This document shows, one piece after another, positions 44,901 to 55,948 of a stretch of 64,000 nucleotides of DNA. The notes below the pieces were generated by a model that saw nothing but the letters and a program-made list of their open reading frames with translations, was not told where the DNA came from and ran no database searches. The DNA lies in assembly GCA_016858145.1 (NCBI GenBank), contig JAEHOE010000003.1, positions 2,170,001 through 2,234,000 on the forward strand, written 5' to 3'. The DNA comes from Edaphochlamys debaryana (Eukaryota; Chlorophyta; Chlorophyceae; Chlamydomonadales). Made by a program: the position numbers and the translations under genes. How positions within the stretch are numbered: position 1 is the stretch's first letter; each line of letters opens with the position of its first letter.

Positions 44901-46126
44901 GCCCTCCACGCCGTGCCCCACACCCCCCTCCCCCAAGCCTCCATCCCTCTGTCACTGGCCATCCCTCGGTCACTGGGTGATAACCCACAACTGAGCCCTT
45001 CCTGGTGGTGTTCGGCGGGAAGACTTGCTAAGGACTAAGCAACCGCCGGGCGGCGCGTTTGCTGGGCGGTTTCGAGCGGGCCTACGGCCCTGATCGCCTG
45101 TAAGCTTCAGTACCAAACCCCCCTGGACCCCATGCACCCCCACCCGCGGCCCCCACCCCCACCCCATGGCCGCCGTGTCCAGGCAGTGCAGGTCGTCGAA
45201 CAGCACCGCGCGGCGGCGGCGGTCGCGGTACAGCGCCCGCAGGCGGGAGGCCTTGCGTCCGGACTGCAGGGCCACCTGGGGGCGAAGGGAGGAGGCGGGT
45301 GGGCGGAGGGGGGAGGGGCGGGGGCGGCGTGGAGGCCTCCGGGAGCGGGGGGGAGGGAGGGCGGAGGCACCCTGGGATACCGCACTGCGCCTCCCCGCCG
45401 TCCACCGCCATGCCGGTACCCGTCCCCTGCCCCTCGCCCTGCCAACAAAATCCACGACATACGCCCGCGTCAACCGCCACCGCAGCACACGCACCGCACG
45501 CGCCACACCTTGCGCAGCGCGCTGGCCAGGATTACGTAATTGCTGATGTCGGGCAGCTCGAAGAGCTCCAGCAGGTCAGACAGGGCGGCGGCGTCGGGGA
45601 GCAGGTAGAAGGGCGCGGTGGCGGACAGGCTCGCCGTCGGCGCCGCCGCCACCGCCCCAGATCCTGCAGCACCCCCTCCCCCTCCCCCCCCCCCGGCCCC
45701 TCCCGCTCGTCCAATCGCATCCGTCTCCACGTCATTCAGCCCGAAGGCTGCCAGCTCAGCCGCCAGCTCAGCATCGGTCAGGGCCTCCAGATCGCGGCGG
45801 TACGGCAGGCCCGCCGCACGTGGCGCCGCCGCCGCCGCCGCCTGCGGCGGCGGCGGGCCCAGGCCCACGCGGCACGCGCCGCACGCCTCGCTGCCGCACG
45901 ACACGTCCACGCGGAGGTACCGCTCCTCCAGCGCGGGCGTCACGGTGTGCGTACGGCGGCGGTACTTGTACGACAGCCGGGTCTGTGGGGGTGGAGGTGT
46001 GCAGGGATGTGGGGGGGTACGGACAAGGGCTGTGAGGGCGGGATAGTCCCTGACAGCGTGTAGCACGCCAAGCCCTGTCCCCGTCCCCGGGAAGCACCGG
46101 GAAGCACCGTTATGAAGCCCCGTCAT
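33846..46126 (-). CDS. DIS3: DIS3/RRP44 exosome ribonuclease (PIN + RNB), more than 20 exons
   Basis: Exons spread over 12 kb match DIS3 end to end. The N-terminus ([31 protein letters not shown]) resembles the DIS3 CR3/PIN region. Cold-shock-like segments include [18 protein letters not shown], and the exon with [14 protein letters not shown] leads to VDSWERNSR. The RNB domain follows: [11 protein letters not shown] (40291-40151), [13 protein letters not shown] (39903-39814), [16 protein letters not shown] (39215-39103), HFTSPIRR (36847-36717) and YADVVVHR (36274-36157). An S1-like end with a long Ala/Pro tail stops at 33846. RNB catalytic aspartates are kept, so 3'-5' exonuclease activity in the nuclear exosome is expected. 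One intron uses a GC donor after 37542. Start 46126 is the only ATG-led frame contiguous with the CR3 exon; a tiny upstream exon is possible, and the second/third exon junction near 45163-45090 is unresolved. Confidence 0.9.
34893..35140 (-). repeat. Intronic copy of the head of the last DIS3 exon
   Basis: The last exon starts at 34893 with a segment coding LVTAPESV. An almost identical segment with its own acceptor (coding LVTTPESV) starts at 35128 in the preceding intron, 235 bases away. That distance is not a multiple of three, so use of the copy would shift the frame. Confidence 0.75.
35003..35030. repeat. (GGGGTA)n microsatellite in a DIS3 intron
   Basis: Four to five units of ggggta in a row within a G-rich intron. 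It differs from the Chlamydomonas telomere repeat TTTTAGGG. Confidence 0.7.
35853..35902. repeat. Poly-G tract of 50 bases next to a DIS3 acceptor
   Basis: An uninterrupted run of G on the plus strand, so poly-C on the coding strand. It directly abuts the acceptor of the exon starting at 35850 and acts as an extreme polypyrimidine tract. Its true length is uncertain because homopolymers this long are hard to sequence. Confidence 0.85.
36157..36520 (-). repeat. Three tandem copies of the head of the DIS3 YADVVVHR exon
   Basis: Copies with acceptors begin at 36274 (full exon), 36391 and 36507, 117 and 116 bases ap. Each holds the codons for [13 protein letters not shown] followed, in the upstream two, by intron-like C-rich sequence. 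All three fit the phase left by the SPIRR exon, but only the 36274 copy continues into the rest of the exon. Confidence 0.88.
37441..37500. repeat. Copy 1 of a roughly 60-base DIS3 intron repeat family
   Basis: It begins ctcgctggctgccgct and ends gaaaatcacccc. It aligns closely with the copy at 39663-39720 over nearly its full length. Confidence 0.7.
39215..39412 (-). repeat. Upstream copies of the head of the DIS3 VDRRLDM exon
   Basis: The exon starts at 39215. A copy of its first bases with acceptor (coding VYLVDRR) starts at 39343, and a shorter copy (ggcgccggtcaac) lies near 39396-39408. The sequence cgcacggttgggt recurs beside both copies. Confidence 0.75.
39427..39456. repeat. (GTTGGT)n microsatellite in a DIS3 intron
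   Basis: About five units of gttggt in a row, just beyond the duplicated exon-head block. Confidence 0.7.
39663..39782. repeat. Copies 2 and 3 of the DIS3 intron repeat family, in tandem
   Basis: The copy at 39663-39720 is followed directly by a second at about 39727-39782 (ttggctgccgcc, gggctctccaaactctaac, cgtcaaagatc). Confidence 0.7.
41607..41798. repeat. Copies 4 and 5 of the DIS3 intron repeat family
   Basis: A partial copy begins near 41607 (cgctggctgccgctac) and a fuller one at about 41743-41798 (cgctggcttccgcc, ttcgggctctccagtctc, aactcgtcaaagctcac). A loose caaagatcacccccta fragment lies near 41693. Confidence 0.65.
43251..44203. repeat. 23-base inverted repeat pair in two DIS3 introns
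   Basis: The sequence from cttatcgtttcccgct to gaaaaa at 43251-43273 occurs as an exact reverse complement at 44181-44203. Its second half resembles the end of the 60-base intron family. Several exons lie between the arms, so it is not a single inserted element. Confidence 0.75.
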
Positions 46127-46840
46127 TGAAGCTAAGAGAAGAGTGTTGAAATTGACTGCACAGCGCGAAAGCAAAAGCCATCCCCGGTGAGGCTGTGGCC
46201 TAGGGATTTGGCCTAGGGGGTTGGTAGGAGGACGTTCAGGGGTTTGCCCAGCGGCTTGCTGGGGCTTGGAGGCTATCCCAACGGCGGGGAGACAAGAATC
46301 TTCGATGGTCACTGGCGTGTTTGGGGTTGGGGTTGATTGCGAAAGCCAGGGGCGCGGGGAATGGGAGGTTTTGCGGCAAGGAGGTGGGTGGGGCGGGCAC
46401 GGCCCCTCGGCTGGCACCCCCAAGCGCGGGAAAGGCCCCGCCCCGAGCGGGCCTCGATACCACTGCCTTGCCGTCCCGGCCTACCTCGCACGCCACCCAC
46501 GCCATCCTCGCCGACCAGATCCAGCGCCGGGCGCTCCCCGAGGCTGCCCGGCACCGCGGGGTGCACGAATGGCCGAGGAATGTGCTGCACAGGTGCCTGG
46601 TCCGTAACTATCGACGCGTTAAGCTGCGAGGCGGTGTCAGAGGCGTGTACACAATAGGGACAGTGGGGGAACGCGAGAACTGGGACTTTCGCCCATCGCA
46701 ACACCATCCCGTGCAGGGCCCAAACTCCCCGGCCGGCCCCGTTTCGTTCCTTTAGCTGCTTTAGCAGCACCCTCTCTTTCTCAGACATAGAGTAGGGCTC
46801 TACTTCCTTAACCCGTCTTTCTTAGCACGCCGGCCTAAAG
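46127..46840. promoter_or_regulatory. Head-to-head promoter region of DIS3 and NSA2
   Basis: The two start codons are about 715 bases apart on opposite strands. The region contains a minus-strand ATG at 46788 (MSEKER, then a weak GT) that could be a remote first DIS3 exon. No TATA box is clear on either side. A shared promoter for an RNA exosome subunit and a ribosome assembly factor would fit co-expression. Confidence 0.45.
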
Positions 46841-48985
46841 ATGCCGCAGAACGAGCATATTGAGCTTCACCAGAAGCGCTATGGCAAACGCTTGGACCAT
46901 GAGGAACGCAAGCGCAAGAAGCAGGCCCGCGAGGTCCACAAGCGGTCAGCCTATGCGCAGAAGGCGATTGGTCTCAAGGGCAAGATGTTTGCCAAGAAGC
47001 GGCACCAGGAGAAGGCGATGATGAAGAAGACGATCGCTATGCACGAGGAGCGGGACAACAAGCACAAGGCGCAGGACGGCGCGCCGCAGAATGCGGTGCC
47101 GGCTTACCTGCTGGAGCGTGAGCAGGTGCGCTCTTGTCGGGGGCTGGCTGCCGGTTGCAGCGTGGCCGGCGGCCGGGCGTTGCGGCCCCTGGCTGGCGAA
47201 GCAGGGTTCTCGGCACATCTGGGTTGTTCCGCCAACGTGGACGCCCTTTTTCGCCTTGCAGGTTGACCGCGCCAAGGTCCTCAGCAACACCATCAAGCAG
47301 AAGCGGAAAGAGAAGGCGGGCAAGTGGGAGGTGCCGCTGCCCCAGGTGAGGACGGTGCTTGGTGCAGCGTCCGGGGTCCACGGTCTCGCTGCCGGGGTGG
47401 GCTCTTGGAGCCAAGGGCAAGCGGGCTCCCGGCAACCTCCAAGGCGCATTTGGGACAGGAGGTGGTGGGGGGCCGCTTCTAGCCGGTTGCATCCGGCGAA
47501 GACTCAGGCACGCGCAGCCCGGGACTGGGATGGGCGTGCGCCGGGATATGGGCGGCTGTGGCGCTGGGGGAAGCCTCAACGCCCCGGAACGAGCACGGGA
47601 CACGGGGGGCCAGCGAGCGTGTCCTTTAACGCCAGCGGGTCGAGCCTGGAGATAAGCCTGGATGGTCAGCCGCCGCCCATCGGCCATCGGGCTCGCGGCG
47701 GACGCTAGGCGCAGCGCCGCAGTGGAGCCTGGGGGCCTGCACGCACGGCGGCGCGGTGCACCTCGCCTGCTGGCGCCTGCCAGCGGAGCGCAGAGCCTCC
47801 CGGTCCGCACGGGGGCTGCTGGACACGGAGGGGGCTGCTCAGGAAGGGCGCCGCCACGGGTGGTGGAGGCGCACGGCGGACGGCGGCTGGCAGCCTCCTG
47901 CGCTGGCTTCCCGCAGGGCTCTGGCGGAGGCGAGGCGGGGACGGGCCCTTGGCGGAGCTTCCTTAAGCCAGCTGGCACGTCACTGGAGCGCTGCCTTTCC
48001 GCAACGGAGCAGTCTATCCACGCAGCGTATGCACGCCGCGAGCGGGCACACGCCGCGAGCGCTGGCCTGCTGCGACGTCCCGCCGACCCCTCTCCTCAGC
48101 TTTCACCGGCCCCAACAGCCGTGACCACTCCACCCACAACCCTCCACCACGCCGGCCCTGGCCGCTGACGCCCCTCCCTCCCTCCCCTCCCTCCTCCCCA
48201 GGTGCGGCCCATCGCCGAGGACGAGATGTTCAAGGTGCTCAAGTCGGGCAAGCGCATGAAGAAGAGCTGGAAGCGCATGATCACCAAGGTCACCTTCGTG
48301 GGCCAGGTGAGCGCGGACCAGTTCATCTGCTGGGTGGGGGCCCTGACGGATCGACACGCGAAACTGATTGGAAGGGGGCAGTATCATACTGCTTTGGAAG
48401 GCTCTGCTGAAGCCGAGTGTCCGGCCCCGGCCACGGCCCCGGCCCCGACTGCGTGAACCATACCGAGCAAGACCTCAAGGCAACGCTACCCCCCCATTGC
48501 GAATGCAGGGCTTTACGCGTAAGCCGCCAAAGTACGAGCGCTTCATCCGCCCCACGGGTCTGCGCATGACCAAGGCGCACGTGACGCACCCCGAGCTCAA
48601 GGCCACCTTCTGCCTGGACATCATCGGCGTCAAGAAGAACCCCAACGGCCAGATGTACAGCCAGATGGGCGTGGTCACCAAGGTACGGCCGCCCTTGCCT
48701 TTGCCTTCCCGCGCCTGCCAATGCCCCTTGCGTAGACTGTTCTTCAGACAGTAGCCTGATGCAGTCATGCTACGTACCGCTTCAGCGTACAGCTCGTCAT
48801 GTAGGCATGACTCAGCACGGCGCTCACCAGCTCTGCACCCACCATCGCAGGGTACCATCCTGGAGGTCAACGTGTCGGAGCTGGGCCTGGTCACGCCCGG
48901 CGGCAAGGTGGTGTGGGGCAAGTACGCGCAGGTGACCAACAACCCCGAGAACGACGGCTGCATCAACGCGGTGCTGCTCGTATAA
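46841..48985 (+). CDS. NSA2: NSA2 ribosome biogenesis protein
   Basis: Five exons, 46841-47125, 47262-47345, 48202-48306, 48509-48682 and 48851-48985, all phase 0, give 260 residues, the same length as human NSA2. The sequence matches the family from [15 protein letters not shown] through [25 protein letters not shown] and [15 protein letters not shown] to the invariant end [18 protein letters not shown]2 joins nucleolar pre-60S particles and is needed for 27S pre-rRNA processing. The basic N-terminal half is helical and the C-terminal half is the eS8-like beta domain. Two TGTAA signals follow at 49735 and 49743, giving a 3' UTR of about 750 bases. No oddities were seen. Confidence 0.98.
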
Positions 48986-49734
48986 GGCGCCCGCGCACAC
49001 GCACGCGGCCAGGGCCCGCGCTGGACGCGCTTTCGGCGCCGTGCGCAGCGGCGGATGGCGGCTGGGCGAGTGGCGGTTGGCGGCTGCAGGCGAGCGGCGG
49101 AGCGGAGGCCAGCGGCGCAGCGCAGCGGGCCCGAGCGAGAGCCTTTGGGCTGTGCAGCGGCTTGGGTCGGCGTGGCGCGAAGCGGCGCGGAGGCGCTGGC
49201 GCTGGGCCGCGCGGCGTGTGTGCAGCGTTGCGGGGTTGGGGGTTCTCTTGGGGCGGCTGACAGCTGCCTCGTGTGCGCGTGTTTGTTCCCATGTGCCTTC
49301 GTCGACGGTAGCGTGAGGGGGGTCTCTTGCTCGTACATAGATGACGCTGACAGGGGAGCCCAGACGACGGGGACTCGCCACAGGGTTTTGACGCGGGGTT
49401 AGGTGCGGGTAGCTTGACGACACGTCCAACATGACTTGACCACGACGCTTTGGTGACTTTGTCTTGTGCGGTGCTGGGTCAGCGCTTGCTGTTTCCAGTC
49501 CGACCTCCACAGCTGCGGAGTGACTTGATGGGCACGGGTTTCCTGACCGATGACACGGACGAACTATGCAAAGCTTGGGCGTTAACTGATTCATCTCTCC
49601 TCTTGGGTGGCGGTGTTGAGCCCTGTGCTGGCTGCGGCTGGTGTATGGGCGCGTGGCGGTTGGACGCCTGGTGTGCGGTCCGCTTTCTGTGACGGCGGTG
49701 GTGATGGTGTAGCTGCAGGGCGGAGGCGCCGCCT

Positions 49735-49747
49735 TGTAACAATGTAA
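49735..49747 (+). terminator. Paired poly(A) signals of NSA2
   Basis: TGTAA occurs twice, at 49735-49739 and 49743-49747, about 750 bases beyond the NSA2 stop. Confidence 0.65.
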
Positions 49748-50091
49748 GTTCCTGCTCAATCAGGCTCAATCTGTTGCCCAGCATGCAGAGAGCCGAGAGA
49801 GGGCCACTCTTGGACACTCGCACAGGCGACCGGCAGGAGGCCCCGCAGGACGCATTCACGGCAAGCAAGTTAATCAACCGCCGTAGGCTGCAGCCTCCTT
49901 GGGGGCCCTGCACCCCTGCTGTTCAACAACAACAGAGCCGCAGCACCCTGACCGAGAGTTGCTGCGTTCCGGGTTCGCACGCGCTCCCCTGACCGCAAGC
50001 TGACAGGGTCCATCAAGAGGTGGCACCTGCCCTCTCTCTCCCGGTGCCCCACCAGGCTTGCTGCTTGCTAAGCGGGGAGCGGCGGGGGTGC

Positions 50092-50137
50092 CACAAGCCA
50101 CGCACGGGGCAAGTCACAAGCCACGCACGGGGCAAGT
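50092..50137. repeat. Perfect 23-base tandem duplication
   Basis: The unit cacaagccacgc followed by acggggcaagt occurs twice in a row without mismatches. Confidence 0.9.
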
Positions 50138-51224
50138 CCAGACCTTGAAGAATGCTACAGCTCATGCTCTCACCAAGACGCATGGCACGTACCCCAACAG
50201 CACCCTCTCGACTGCCTTACGGGCGTTCTGCATCGCCTACATCTATACATTCGGCTGCATACTGCGGCCAAAACCCACCCTCATGAACAGCTGGGGTATG
50301 CAGCACCCGAATCCCCGCCTGCCAACCCCCGAAACAGCGCAGAGACCTATGCCAGCGAGACTTGCTGACCGGCCGTCCCAGCCCCACGGCCCCCACACCC
50401 TTCACACGCGGCCCTCCCCGGCACCCCTAGCTACTTCCCATCTCTGCCAGGCATCTGGTCATGAAATCTCCCGGGTTGCCGAGGTTCACGCTTGGTCTGA
50501 GAGAGGATGTAGGACAGGTCCGCCTGGGTGGACGGGCGGGCAACACGGGCACGAACGACCGGAACGGGTCAGCGTGGGCCACAGCGCGGTGAAGACCGAG
50601 CCCCGAAGACCGTGAAGACGGACACGAGCTCTCGCGCATACAGAAGTCAGCTCCCGAGGCAGGAGGCTCGGGCGTGTTACGAGGCATCCCGCACCTGAAT
50701 TTCGTGTTTGGTGAGGGTCGGCTGGTAGAATGGCCTCTTATATGGCCAAGCAGGCTGCAAGTAGAGAGACCAACGAGCAGCAGCACGGTCAGAGCCTCGT
50801 TGAAAGGGCAAAGCGATGGGGCCGGCATGCGTGAGCACCGCGCAGGGAACCCTGCTTGTGACTGGCCATGCTTCAATGAGAGCGCTCACCTGGAAAGGCA
50901 TATTGGAGCGCCCGCGTGAACTCAGGGTGGAAGTTGGGGGGGGAAAGATGGCAGCGCCTCGACGTCTGCGGGAGGCTACGAGAGTCCCGGAGTAGTATGG
51001 GGTGCGTGTGTAGAGCAGGGATTGGACAACGGTATGAGCTGAGCGCATGTGCAAGCGTCTCAAAGCCGAAGGGGGGTGCCTAGATGCAGCGCGGGTCGCT
51101 GGGTCGCTGGGGACCAGTTCGGCCTCGCCAACGGCCAAACCCGCAACTCCACACGATAGCTTCTACCTCTACCTCATGAACCTATTGCACTCAAGGGCCT
51201 CAGCGACTCTGCACAGCTGAATCC

Positions 51225-54200
51225 ATGTGGCCAACTTCCAACGTGGTGCAGGCAGCGGCGCAGGACCTTCCCGACAGTGACGATGAGAGTGAGCACGACA
51301 GCGGTGGGTCGATTGGAGCTCGAGCTGTCGCGGCGGGGTCGACAGCTGAGATTGCGGAACACTGTGCAGCCGCAAAGCCTCCGCGACGTGGGGTATGCAC
51401 CTGCTGTCTTCGACGGGGATACTCCAGGCCCTTGCGGTCTGCTGGCAGCGGGTATGGCACGCTGGGCCCATCCCATCCGCGCGCCCGCAGGCACCAGGGC
51501 CCAGCGGTGGCAACCCAGCCATGCCCACAGAGCTCATACCGTTCCTAATTCCCGTGCCTCAGATGAACAGACCTCAACGACCACGGGAACGCGGACGTTG
51601 AACGGGGCGGGCTTTCCGCGTGTGCCTTCGGGCACGGCATGGCCGCCACTACCACCTTCCTCGCGGCCCCCAGGCCCGGCAGCCTCCACACCTTCCGCCT
51701 CACAGCCCGCGCCCGCGCCCGCGCCGGCTCAGCAGGCCGGCGAGAAGCGCCAACAGAACGACTCTTCAACGGTGGGTGCCGCATTCTGAACCCACAAGCC
51801 ATGAGCGCCAAAGGGTGACGAAACCGGCGGTGTCCCACCCTCGCTCGAGCTAGCCGCCCCTGAGAGGCACTCGCCGCCCACTGACCCGCGTCTCCATTGC
51901 GTCGGTCATCCCCCACTCGAACCCCCACTCCCCACCCAGCCCCTCACGCACATACACACACCTCCACCTGTGTATTCAACCTCTCCTACTCCCTGCGCTT
52001 CAGCTGCTTCCTCGGCTATTGACACCCCTCGTGGCCCTTTTGCCCTGAACGCACCTCCACCTGCCCCCCAGTCGCTGGTGGTCTCGCCCGCTGCCTGGAC
52101 GGCGGTGGGCCGAGTGGCGGGGTCCGCCTGGACACTGCTCAAGGTGCGGTGTGGGCCGATACCCCCAACACCAGGAAGGGAGGGGGAGGGGGGTTCGGCC
52201 GACTCTCCCTGCGCCTTAAAATGAGTGAGCCAGAACGCCGCGGTGTGTGCAGGCCCAGGCGAGCGCGAGGTTCCCCACGGCCTGCCTCCCTGGCACCCTG
52301 GCTCCCTGCCGCTCCGGGCTCCAATGCCGTTCAGCTCCCGACCAGTAAGAGACACGCGGAGAACCCTCCCCCCCACTTGCGCCCCTCCTCCCACGTCCGC
52401 CCCCGGTCCGCTCCGATTGCGCCCCTCCTCCCACTTCCATCCCATCGTCCCCACCCCTTGCCGCCGCTCTCCCGCTCAGCTTCAAACACCCCCTTGCCCC
52501 CACCTCCCCAGCTGTGCCACCGCCACCTGTTGGTCCCCGCCGCCTCCTGGGCGCTGCAGCAGCTGCGGCTGGTGGGTGGGGTGGGGTGGAGTGGGGTGGG
52601 GTGGGGTGGGGGGGTTGGCTGCGTGTCAGGAGGTGGCTGGTAGGGGGTGGGGGGGATTGGTGGGGAGCCACAGCGGGGCCATTGGGGTGGGGAGGTTAGG
52701 GCAGGAGGGAGGAGCTCGGGGACACCCGGCCGCCGTTGAATAGCGCGGCAACCTCAGCCCCACCGTCGGTCCGCCCGACACCACATGCGTACGACTGTGC
52801 ACCTGACGCATCGGTACTTGATGCCGTACCCACCACCGCTGCCGTACTGATCGCAGTACGTGGAGGAGCAGATCGCCGTGCAGCGGCGCATGGCCTCCAC
52901 GCCCTGCCCCGTGCGGCGGCTGGGGGAGGCGGAGCTGCGGGCGGCCAGTGACGACTTCGCCTTCACCGCCCGGGTGCTGGGGACACCCTACGGCCTGGTG
53001 GTCTACCTGGCGCAGGTGGGGGGGGGGTTGGGCAGGTTTGGGGGCCGTGTGGGGGCGAGGGGGCTCGTGGGGCTGGGTGGGGCACAGGTGTATGCGGTTG
53101 GGTCTGTGGGTGGGAGGGGGGCATTGGGCGGGGCAGCACGGGGCTTGGGCTTGGGTCTGGGCTTGTTGGCTGACCCTGGCCTGCCCCCTCGCCTTCCGTG
53201 CGCAGCTCGAGGGCCGGGAGGTGGCCATCCGGCAGATGACACTCAGCAGCCTGGCGGGTGGGTCCATGCTGGCTTGCCCCTATTCCAGCGATAGCCGGTA
53301 GGGGCGGAAGCCCATGCGGTCGGTTTGAAGCGGGCCCCGTTGGTGACATTTCCTAGTTTGCATACCAGGTTGTGGATGGGGTCGTCTGCACTTGTGTCGT
53401 GGCGAGGCGCAGCGCACATCACCGGCAGCTGGGGGTTGACTGAGAGGCTGGAGCTGACTGCCTGATCCCTCAGCACCCTTACGCCCGGGCCCCGGCAGAC
53501 GTGGACGCGTTCTGGGCCGAGGCCGCCGCGGGGGCCGCGCTGCAGGCGGCGGGCGCCCACCCCTGCATCGTGCCGTACGCCGGCTGCTGCCCGGGCCAGG
53601 CCTGCCACGTGTACGAACGCCCGGGGCTCGGGATCCTGGCGGCAGCTGCCGGCAGCTCCCCAGCTGACGTCACCGGGCCAGGATCCGGGGCAGGATCCAG
53701 TGCAGGATCCGGCCGGCCGGCGGGGTCCCGAGCGCCCAAGGAGCTGAGCCTCAGGGACGTGCTCCGCTCGTCCCACCCCCTGTACGGCATCACGCTGGAC
53801 TGGGGCTGGCGGCTGGCGGCGTGCCAGCAGCTGGTGGGCGCGGTGGCACAGCTGCTCAAGGCGGGCGTGGAGGCCAGGTGGGGGAAGGGGTGGGGCTACT
53901 GCGCACGGCTGGGGGCTACTGCGTCGGGAGGAGGTACATGGCCTAGTAGGCGCCATGCTTGCGCACATCTGCGCACTCTAGTGTTAGTATTGGCCCATCG
54001 TGCTTGTCCCGACCTGTCATATGCCCCCCCGCAGCGAGATCTCTGCAGCCCACATCGTGACGCGAATGGAGGGAGGACCACCTTCCGCCGACGGCGGCAG
54101 CGGCAGCGGCGGCACTGGCAGCCCCGAGCCACTGTGTCTGCTGGCGCCGGGGTGCGGCTTCCGCGCCCCGGCCGGCCCCCCGCCTGGATCCGCGCGGGCC

Positions 54201-55948
54201 CCCTTGACCCCCGCTGCTGCCGCTGCCGCTGCCGAGCGGGTGGCGGCCATGGGGCGGGGCCTGGGGCAGGTGCTGATGCAGGTGCGTCGGAAGGCGGGAG
54301 GGGGGGGGGCTTCCGTTATGTCACTTACGGTATGTGCGGGGAGGGGGACCTTGGCTGGTGAGGGCCGGGTAAGGGCCGTGGGGCCAAGCCCAGGCCACAC
54401 TTGCTACCCTTTCATGGTCGGGCCAGGCACGGCCAGGCATCGGACGCACGAGTCAGTTGCTGCCTGCTACCTCCCCTCACCTGCTGACGCCGCTCTCCCG
54501 CTCGCAGCTGCTGTGCGGCGCCGACGCGCCGCCTCCCGCGCCCCCCGCCGTGCTGAGCGCCCTGGCGGACGCCTGCCCCGCGGGGCTGCTGTGCGGCGGC
54601 GTGGCGCCGCCGCTCACGCACGACCAGGCCTGGCCCCTGCTGGGGGCGGTGTACCCCCTGCTCGTGTGGGGCACGGAGGCGGCGGGCAGCGCGGGCGGAG
54701 GCCCGGGGGCAGGGGCAGGCCCCGGTGGCAGTGGGCGGGGTGCAGGGGGGCCAGGAGCAGGCGCCGCGGGGCCGGTGGGGGCCCGTGGGGGCGGTGGAGT
54801 GGCAGCGGGGGCCGGCGGCGGCGGGGGGCCCCAGGCGGGCTCTGACGCGGCCGTGGCGCTGCAGGGCCATCTGCTGAGGGAGCTGGGCCCCGCCATAGCG
54901 GAGCTACGGCGGGAGCTGCGGGCCGCCGTGGAGGCGCGGCCGCGGCCCTCCGCGCCCCCGCCGCCCGCCCTGCACCCCCCGCCCCCGCCCGCACGCGCAC
55001 ACGTGCCCGCCGGCCCAGGCCCGGGCCCCGGGGCCGGGTTCGCGCCGGCCTACGCGGCCGACCCGTTTGCCGAGGCGAGCGCTCCGCCGCTGCTCCCCGA
55101 CCCCACGTCCGCTCCCCCGCCGTGGGCGGGGCCCACAGGCGCACACGGGCATGGCCATGGCTCTGGCTTGGGCCCTGGAACGGTACCCGGGCCGGGGACG
55201 GGTGCGGGGGCGGGTGCGGGTGCGGTGCCCGCAGGGTACGCGGGCGTGCAGGGGCTGCCGCCAGCCTGGGTTCCAGGGCCGAGCTCAGGCCCCTGGCAGG
55301 GCGCTGCAGGGGGCCTAGCGGGGGCCATGGAGTGGCCTCCGGAGGCCCCTTCCTCCGGCTGCGGAGCGGCAACGGCGCCGCCGGGGGCAGGGCTAGCTGA
55401 CCACGCGGCGAAGGGGCCGTCGGCACCGCCGCCCCCCACGCCGCCGCCCGAGTTCCTGTGCCCCATCACTCAGGTCAGTGCGCACCACCCTCCGCCTCGT
55501 TTTGTTGCTCGTGCTTCCCTCCAATCCCCCCTCCTCTCCGCCTGACTCGATCGCTACCCCGCGCCTCCCACTAACCCCTCCTTCCCTTGCCCCCACGGCC
55601 GTCCCAGCCCCACCTTCCAGACACAGATGGCGGCTCTCCCCTCTCCTCCCGCTCCGCTCGCCTCCTCCCTCACCTACCACTGACTTCCCCCCCTGTCCCA
55701 TACCCCCCCCTCTCCCCCCCTCCCCCTGTCAGGACCTCATGTCTGACCCAGTGGTGGCGGCCGACGGCCACAGCTACGAGCGAGCCGCCATAGCGCAGTG
55801 GCTGGGGGCGGGGGCGGCGGCCGCACGCAGCGGCCGGCGCGGCCCCACCTCCCCGCTCACGGGCGCCCCGCTGCCCAGCACCGCCCTCACGCCCAACTAT
55901 GCGCTGCGGAGCATGATCCGCGACTGGCGGGAGCGGCAGGGCGTGTGA
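51225..55948 (+). CDS. U-box protein with degenerate kinase domain (plant PUB-kinase-like)
   Basis: Ten exons, 51225-51303, 51563-51771, 51940-52143, 52512-52571, 52857-53015, 53206-53257, 53499-53877, 54035-54281, 54508-55473 and 55733-55948, give about 856 residues. The C-terminal U-box is clear: EFLCPITQDLMSDPVVAADG, SYERAAIAQWL, a Gly/Arg insert, then LPSTALTPNYALRSMI. Such domains recruit E2 enzymes for ubiquitin transfer. Upstream is a kinase-like layout as in plant PUBs. LGEAELRAASDDF matches their pre-kinase motif, EGREVAIRQM the VAIK strand with Lys changed to Arg, and HPCIVPYAGCC plus CHVYERPG the hinge. The catalytic loop (EISAAHIVTR) lacks HRD Asp, so it is probably a pseudokinase. 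A 320-residue Gly/Pro/Ala linker precedes the U-box. The acidic start MWPTSN..DSDDESEHD is my best choice. Confidence 0.85.

Larger units (their letters stand above)
48986..51224. other. NSA2 3' UTR and intergenic region
   Basis: The first 760 bases are NSA2 3' UTR up to the TGTAA pair. The remaining 1.5 kb up to the U-box gene shows no exon with supporting splice sites, and no tRNA or snRNA that I recognise. A perfect 23-base tandem duplication lies at 50092-50137. Confidence 0.5.

Noticed and set aside
46309..46788. ATG-led minus-strand frame MSEKERV as a separate gene or first DIS3 exon
   Set aside because: Only a weak GT follows the first six codons and the remainder is low in protein character. 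I keep it as an alternative start only.
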